Assembly: GCA_045652465.1 (NCBI GenBank)
Contig: JAZRUI010000008.1
Coordinates: forward strand, 1 to 64,000
Direction: 5' to 3'
From: SIG589 sp045652465
GTDB lineage: Bacteria; Bacillota; Clostridia; Oscillospirales; Acutalibacteraceae
Length of the DNA stretch: 64,000 nt
Shown: piece after piece, positions 59,856 to 64,000 of the stretch
Layout: each line of letters opens with the position of its first letter
Numbering within the stretch: the stretch's first letter is position 1
The notes under the pieces: generated by a model
The model's input: only the letters and a program-made list of their open reading frames with translations
Database searches by the model: none
What the model was told of the DNA's origin: nothing
Translations under genes and position numbers: made by a program

Positions 59856-61307
59856 AATATAAAGCGCCGCCGAAAGCGCGGTGGTCATTAAAACGAAGGG
59901 CAGCCTTCCGAGCGGAAGCGCCCCGCAAAGCGAAGAAGAAAAGAAGCAAGAGATTGCCGAAAAGATAAAGGGCTTTAGAACCCATCTATCGAGCGAAAAC
60001 GGAATATCCGCGGTCTTAACCAGCTTGCAAACCCGCCAAACGCCGGTTAGAAGGTTGCTTATGACCATAACGGTTAAAAATCCGAGCATTCCCATCGAGG
60101 GAACGAAAACCCAAATCAGTGCTATTCGGCTGGCGGAATCAAAAATCGAAAGCCTGAAAACAAAGCCTTGCTTGTCGAGACCCTTGAGCATGCCGTCGCA
60201 AACGCTGTCGATATACATTATCGGAACAAGCGGCGCGAGCGCGCGCAGGAGATATGAAACCTCGCGGCTTTGATAGATTAGAAGCCCGAGCGGCGCGGAT
60301 AGCGAAAAAAACAACCCGCCCAGCAAAAACGAGGAAACGAAGGTTATGGTTATAACCTTTTCGGTGATATATTTTATCTTATATCCCTGGTTTTTGGAAA
60401 GAGCCTCGCTCATTTCGGGAATCAGCAGGGTTGAAACGGCGTTTAGAAACGAAGAGGGGAAGAAAATGAGCGGCAACGCCATTCCCTTAATCATTCCAAA
60501 CTGCGAAAGCGAGCTTTTGGCGCCGCCGTAAAGCGCGAGTGTTTTCGGAACGGTTATATTTTCGGCTGTTCTAAGCAGCGAATTGAAATATTTTCCCGAT
60601 GTTATGGGAAGCGCAATTCGAATCATCTTCCGCAGTCCGCGCGGAGCGGCTTTTTCCCCGCCCGAGCCAAGTTTTCGGCTATCGAGCAGGAATGAAATAT
60701 AGATAAACCCAAAGGAAAGCGCCTCGGCAACCATATCGCCGAAAAGAACCGCCGCGCAGGCGAACGAAAGCCCCCGCGAGGCAAACGAAGATGAAAGAAA
60801 AATAACAATAAAAATTCTTGCCGCCTGCTCAACGATTTGCGAAAGCCCGGAAGAGAGGGTTTTGCGGCGGGCAACGAAATATCCGCGCAGGCAGGAGGAA
60901 ATTCCCATAAAGGGAAGCGAAAAGCCGAGAATTTTGATGGCGGGAGCCGTTCGAGGCTCCGATAATATGCTTTTTGCAATAAAATCGGCTCCAAAGAATG
61001 TGAAAAGAAGCGAAACGAGGGAAACGGCAAGGGATAGAAGGATTCCCTTCCTTAAAATCCGTTTAGCTCCTTTCGGCGAGCCGCGACCGAGCTCATCGGC
61101 GCAAAGCCTTGTAACGGCGGTTGAGATGCCGCCCGTTGCAAAGGTCGCGAATAAAACATAGACCGAAAAGGTCAGCTGATAAAGACCGATTCCTTCGCTG
61201 CCAACCGCCTTTGCAAGCCAAACCTTGAAAATTATGCCCGCAAGGCGTAAAATAAGGGCGGTAACCGTAAGCACCAGCGCATTTTTAATAAATAAAACCT
61301 TTTTCAA
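59793..61307 (-). CDS. Lipid-linked polysaccharide flippase (SpoVB/MurJ-like)
   Basis: I place the start at TTG 61305-61307 (KKVLFIKNALVLTVTALILRLAG), behind a GGGGTGG stretch; upstream residues are not family-like. The 504-residue protein has about 14 hydrophobic helices of the MOP superfamily, with the N-terminal pattern typical of SpoVB and MurJ proteins (GSEGIGLYQLTFSVY). It may flip lipid II or a sporulation or surface polysaccharide precursor. It is the only leftward gene in this part, ending inside queG. Confidence 0.87.
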   Translation of the reverse strand: MKKVLFIKNALVLTVTALILRLAGIIFKVWLAKAVGSEGIGLYQLTFSVYVLFATFATGGISTAVTRLCADELGRGSPKGAKRILRKGILLSLAVSLVSLLFTFFGADFIAKSILSEPRTAPAIKILGFSLPFMGISSCLRGYFVARRKTLSSGLSQIVEQAARIFIVIFLSSSFASRGLSFACAAVLFGDMVAEALSFGFIYISFLLDSRKLGSGGEKAAPRGLRKMIRIALPITSGKYFNSLLRTAENITVPKTLALYGGAKSSLSQFGMIKGMALPLIFFPSSFLNAVSTLLIPEMSEALSKNQGYKIKYITEKVITITFVSSFLLGGLFFSLSAPLGLLIYQSREVSYLLRALAPLVPIMYIDSVCDGMLKGLDKQGFVFRLSIFDSASRIALIWVFVPSMGMLGFLTVMVISNLLTGVWRVCKLVKTADIPFSLDRWVLKPFIFSAISCFFSSSLCGALPLGRLPFVLMTTALSAALYILFAFKGGCITRDDLRDVIKK

Positions 61308-61379
61308 AGCAACCACCCCACAAAACAATATGTTGTTTGTGGATTCAATATACCCTATTAAACATAAAGGATGATGAAT

Positions 61380-62642
61380 ATGGCTACTCCGCTTGCTGAA
61401 AAGATAAGACCGCAAAGCATCGATGAAATAGTGGGACAAACCCACCTTTTAGGCGAAGGAAAGGCTTTGCGCCGCATTATCGAGTCGGGCGAGATTCCCA
61501 ATTTAATATTCTATGGACCTTCGGGCATCGGCAAAACCACCGTTGCCAACATAATTGCTGCCCGCTGCGGCAAAAAGCTCTATCGCCTTAATGCAACAAC
61601 CGCCTCCATCTCGGATATTAAGGATATAATTTCGGGGCTCGATGGGCTTGACGGAATAGGTGGCGTTGTGCTTTATCTCGATGAGATTCAGTATTTCAAC
61701 AAAAAACAACAGCAAATCCTGCTCGAATATATTGAGCGCGGCGATATAACCCTGATTGCATCAACAACCGAGAACCCTTATTTCTATGTTTACGGCGCAA
61801 TCTTAAGCCGAAGCACCGTTTTTGAGTTCAAAACCGTTACGGCGGCGGAAATTGAGCCCGCAATCAACCGCGCATTCTCGATAATCGCGAAAGAGCGCGA
61901 GGTTGAGATTAAAATCGAGCCTGATGCCCTCCGAATTATGGCAAACGGCTGCGGCGGCGATGTCCGCAAGGCGATGAATGCAGTTGAGCTTTGCGCCTTG
62001 ACCGCTCCCGTGGTGGATGGCGTTATAACCGTAACCGCCGAGCTTTGCCGCGAATTATCGCAAAAAAGCGCCATGCGCTATGACCGCACGGGCGATGAGC
62101 ATTATGATATCATCTCGGCATACCAAAAATCCATGCGCGGAAGCGACCCCGATGCCGCGCTTCACTATCTTGCGCGCCTTTTAGAGGCGGGCGACCTGCC
62201 CTCGGCCTGCCGCAGGCTTTTGGTTTGCGCGAATGAGGATGTCGGTCTTGCCTATCCCTCGATAATCCCGATAGTTAAGGCTGCGGTTGATACCGCGCTG
62301 CAGTTAGGCCTCCCCGAAGGCCGAATTCCCCTGGCAAATGCGGTAGTTTTGGTTGCAACCGCCCCCAAATCGACCTCCGCCTATGAGGGAATAAACGCGG
62401 CGATGCAGGATGTTGCCGCGGGTCGCGGCGGCGCAATCCCGCGAACCTTGAAGAACAAGCATTTCGATGGCGAAGATGCCGAAATAAAGGGACAGTTTTA
62501 TAAATATCCGCATTCCTTCCCGAATCACTATGTTAAGCAACAATATTTGCCCGATGAACTTAAAAATCGCCAATATTATAAATTTGGCGACAACGCAACC
62601 GAGCAAAAATTCAAGGAATACTGGGATAAAATCAAGAAATAA
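61380..62642 (+). CDS. rarA: Replication-associated recombination protein A
   Basis: I use ATG 61380 (MATPLAEKIRP), nine bases after AAAGG; an ATG three codons earlier directly touches that site. The 420-residue AAA+ ATPase has Walker A GPSGIGKTT (46-54), Walker B with DEIQYF (His of the usual DEIHRF replaced by Gln), and sensor motif STTENPYF. The C-terminal helical part includes LPEGRIPLANAVVLVATAPKS. RarA/MgsA acts at stalled forks. Confidence 0.94.
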   Translation: MATPLAEKIRPQSIDEIVGQTHLLGEGKALRRIIESGEIPNLIFYGPSGIGKTTVANIIAARCGKKLYRLNATTASISDIKDIISGLDGLDGIGGVVLYLDEIQYFNKKQQQILLEYIERGDITLIASTTENPYFYVYGAILSRSTVFEFKTVTAAEIEPAINRAFSIIAKEREVEIKIEPDALRIMANGCGGDVRKAMNAVELCALTAPVVDGVITVTAELCRELSQKSAMRYDRTGDEHYDIISAYQKSMRGSDPDAALHYLARLLEAGDLPSACRRLLVCANEDVGLAYPSIIPIVKAAVDTALQLGLPEGRIPLANAVVLVATAPKSTSAYEGINAAMQDVAAGRGGAIPRTLKNKHFDGEDAEIKGQFYKYPHSFPNHYVKQQYLPDELKNRQYYKFGDNATEQKFKEYWDKIKK

Positions 62643-62726
62643 CAAACCTTGCCGCTAAAGCCTTGCTTTGGCGGCTTTTTCGTATGAAACGGCAAAAGCG
62701 GGACAAACTATTTTTGAGGTGGTTAG

Positions 62727-63089
62727 ATGCTTATTAAATGTTTGGTCGCGTTTTTGGTTGGCGGAGCGATTTGCGTTATAGGTCAGGCGCTCATTGATTT
62801 CACCAAGCTGACCCCCGCGAGAATTTTGGTTGCGTTCGTGGTTTCGGGCGTTATCTTAACGGCGATTGGCGTTTATGAGCCGCTCGTTGAGTTTGCGGGT
62901 TGCGGCGCAACGGTGCCGTTAACGGGGTTTGGATATAGCTTGGCAACCGGAGTTGAGAAGGCGGTTGGCGAAAATGGGCTGCCGGGCGCGCTTATGGGCG
63001 GACTTACGGCAACTGCAGGCGGCATTGCGGCGGCAATTACCTTCGCTTTTGCGGCAGCGGTAGCCTCAAAACCCAAGCCAAAGCCATAA
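62727..63089 (+). CDS. spoVAE: Stage V sporulation protein AE
   Basis: A 120-residue membrane protein with four hydrophobic helices and the SpoVAE pattern: GGAICVIGQALIDFTKLTPARILVAF is broken here as GGAICVIGQ plus LTPARILV, then FAGCGATVPLTGFGYSLA. SpoVA proteins form the channel for dipicolinic acid in spores. spoVAC and spoVAD, normally adjacent, are not here. Its presence supports a spore-forming lineage. Confidence 0.88.
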   Translation: MLIKCLVAFLVGGAICVIGQALIDFTKLTPARILVAFVVSGVILTAIGVYEPLVEFAGCGATVPLTGFGYSLATGVEKAVGENGLPGALMGGLTATAGGIAAAITFAFAAAVASKPKPKP

Positions 63090-63106
63090 AAGGTTCCACG
63101 GGAAAA

Positions 63107-63122
63107 TGTTCCACGTGGAACT
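63107..63122. promoter_or_regulatory. parS site (ParB binding), copy 2
   Basis: TGTTCCACGTGGAACT matches the first parS at 15 of 16 positions. A degenerate half-copy (GGTTCCACGGGAAAA, 63092-63106) directly precedes it. It ends seven bases before the -35 box of parA. Confidence 0.88.
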
Positions 63123-63128
63123 TTTTTC

Positions 63129-63157
63129 TTTACAACTGAAAGCTTGGCATATATAAT
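63129..63157 (+). promoter_or_regulatory. parA-parB promoter
   Basis: TTTACA (63129-63134), 17 bases, TATAAT (63152-63157), followed by AAGGAG and the parA start. ParB spreading from the adjacent parS could repress it. Confidence 0.8.
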
Positions 63158-63183
63158 AAGATTAGAGAAAAAGGAGAGAAACT

Positions 63184-63948
63184 ATGGGAAAGATTGTTTC
63201 AATTTTTAATCAAAAGGGCGGCGTTGGAAAAACAACAACCGCCGTTAATCTTGCCGCAGGCCTGGGAATTTCAGGAAAAAAGGTGCTTTTGGTCGATGTT
63301 GACCCGCAGGGAAACACCACAAGCGGCTTCGGAATAAACAAGCAAAAAACCTTATCCTCCTATGAGGTTTTAATAGGAACTGCAACCGCCGATAACGCAA
63401 TAATCGAAACGCAGTTTAAAAATGTTTCGGTTATTCCCTCAAAAAGCGATTTGGCGGGTGCCGAAATCGAGCTAACCGAGCTTGACCGCCGCGAAAGCCG
63501 CTTAAAGGCTGCGCTTTTGCCGCTGCGCGAGCGCTATGACTACATATTTATTGATTGTCCGCCCTCGCTTGGTCTTATATCCATAAACGCGCTTAACGCC
63601 AGCGACTCGGTTTTGGTTCCCATCCAATGCGAGTTTTATGCTATGGAGGGTCTTTCGCAGCTTATGGCAACCGTTCGTCAGGTTAAGCGTTCCTATAACC
63701 CCATGCTTGAGCTTGAGGGAATCGTGCTTACAATGTTCGATGGTCGCCTTAACCTAACCCAGCAGGTTGTTGGCGAGATAAAGAAATATTTTGCCAAAAA
63801 GCTTTATTCAACCGTTATTCCGCGAACCGTTCGCCTTTCGGAGGCGCCGAGCTTCGGAATGCCCATTCAGTATTTCGATAAGCGTTCAAAGGGCGCCGAT
63901 GCTTATAACAAGTTGGCAAAAGAGTTTATAAAGAACAATAGAAAGTAG
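63184..63948 (+). CDS. parA: Chromosome partitioning ATPase ParA (Soj)
   Basis: A 254-residue deviant Walker ATPase: KGGVGKTT at residues 11-18 with signature lysine K11, DVDPQGN near 38 and IDCPPSLG near 121. ParA moves ParB-parS complexes and, in B. subtilis, regulates DnaA. It is encoded 13 kb right of oriC with parB seven bases downstream. No membrane segment; cytoplasmic and nucleoid-associated. Confidence 0.96.
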   Translation: MGKIVSIFNQKGGVGKTTTAVNLAAGLGISGKKVLLVDVDPQGNTTSGFGINKQKTLSSYEVLIGTATADNAIIETQFKNVSVIPSKSDLAGAEIELTELDRRESRLKAALLPLRERYDYIFIDCPPSLGLISINALNASDSVLVPIQCEFYAMEGLSQLMATVRQVKRSYNPMLELEGIVLTMFDGRLNLTQQVVGEIKKYFAKKLYSTVIPRTVRLSEAPSFGMPIQYFDKRSKGADAYNKLAKEFIKNNRK

Positions 63949-63955
63949 GGTTTTT

Positions 63956-64000
63956 ATGAAAAAGAGTGGACTCGGTCGCGGATTAGATTCGCTTTTCGAC
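63956..64000 (+). CDS. parB: Chromosome partitioning protein ParB (5' part only)
   Basis: The first 15 codons, MKKSGLGRGLDSLFD, are the standard ParB/Spo0J N-terminus that stimulates ParA. The gene runs off the right edge. It would bind the two parS sites described above. Confidence 0.92.
   Translation, partial: MKKSGLGRGLDSLFD

Overview
The window looks like the replication-origin region of an anaerobic, spore-lineage Clostridia genome (Bacillota; an Oscillospirales-like gut or sediment organism is my best guess). The evidence is the gene order dnaA-dnaN-yaaA-recF-remB-gyrB-gyrA, a cysteine T-box, a ZTP riboswitch on pflB, pyruvate formate-lyase, a flavodiiron protein with rubredoxins, and spoVAE. 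oriC lies in the dnaA-dnaN gap (about 50.2-50.4 kb), with DnaA boxes and a DnaA-trio-like CTA array. Most genes on both sides nearby point away from it, as expected for leading-strand coding.

1-8.1 kb is the right end of an integrated prophage or related element. A leftward early operon (Cro-like regulator, small HTH proteins, a ParB-like protein, Cys-rich proteins, a DUF551 protein) is set against a rightward lysogeny module (Xre repressor, ImmA/IrrE-type peptidase, a HIRAN-like membrane protein). Two near-consensus promoters face each other here, each with a palindrome between -35 and -10. A candidate small RNA, a PBECR4-like nuclease gene and a tyrosine integrase follow. A tRNA-3'-end-like sequence and a strong terminator mark the probable right attachment site.

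8.2-32 kb is metabolic chromosome. It holds ZTP-riboswitch-controlled pflB-pflA, a phosphatase/Nudix pair, an M14 peptidase, a NERD protein, a GMP synthase lacking the glutaminase domain, a GH28-type enzyme beside a truncated gene, YitT, rubredoxin and a four-domain flavodiiron protein. A maltodextrin ABC transporter with malQ, an Lrp regulator and a Pit transporter complete it. The most unusual gene is at 20.7-22.9 kb: a sigma-70-family factor fused to an Ala/Thr-rich segment, one membrane span, a Ser-rich linker and BspA-like leucine-rich repeats. Its upstream region shares a sequence element with the upstream regions of a NERD gene and a transglutaminase-like lipoprotein gene, so a small regulon is possible.

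33-48 kb is a run of leftward genes: LCP ligase, rsmI, trmN6, T-box-cysE-cysS, pgsA, rimO, recX, recA, prmC, a DUF1385 protein, a two-component system with a lipoprotein, and a DUF3048 lipoprotein. A tRNA-Arg and partial copies of its 3' end sit just left of dnaA. To the right of gyrA come a CPBP protease, tadA, queG, a flippase, rarA, spoVAE and parA-parB, with two parS sites.
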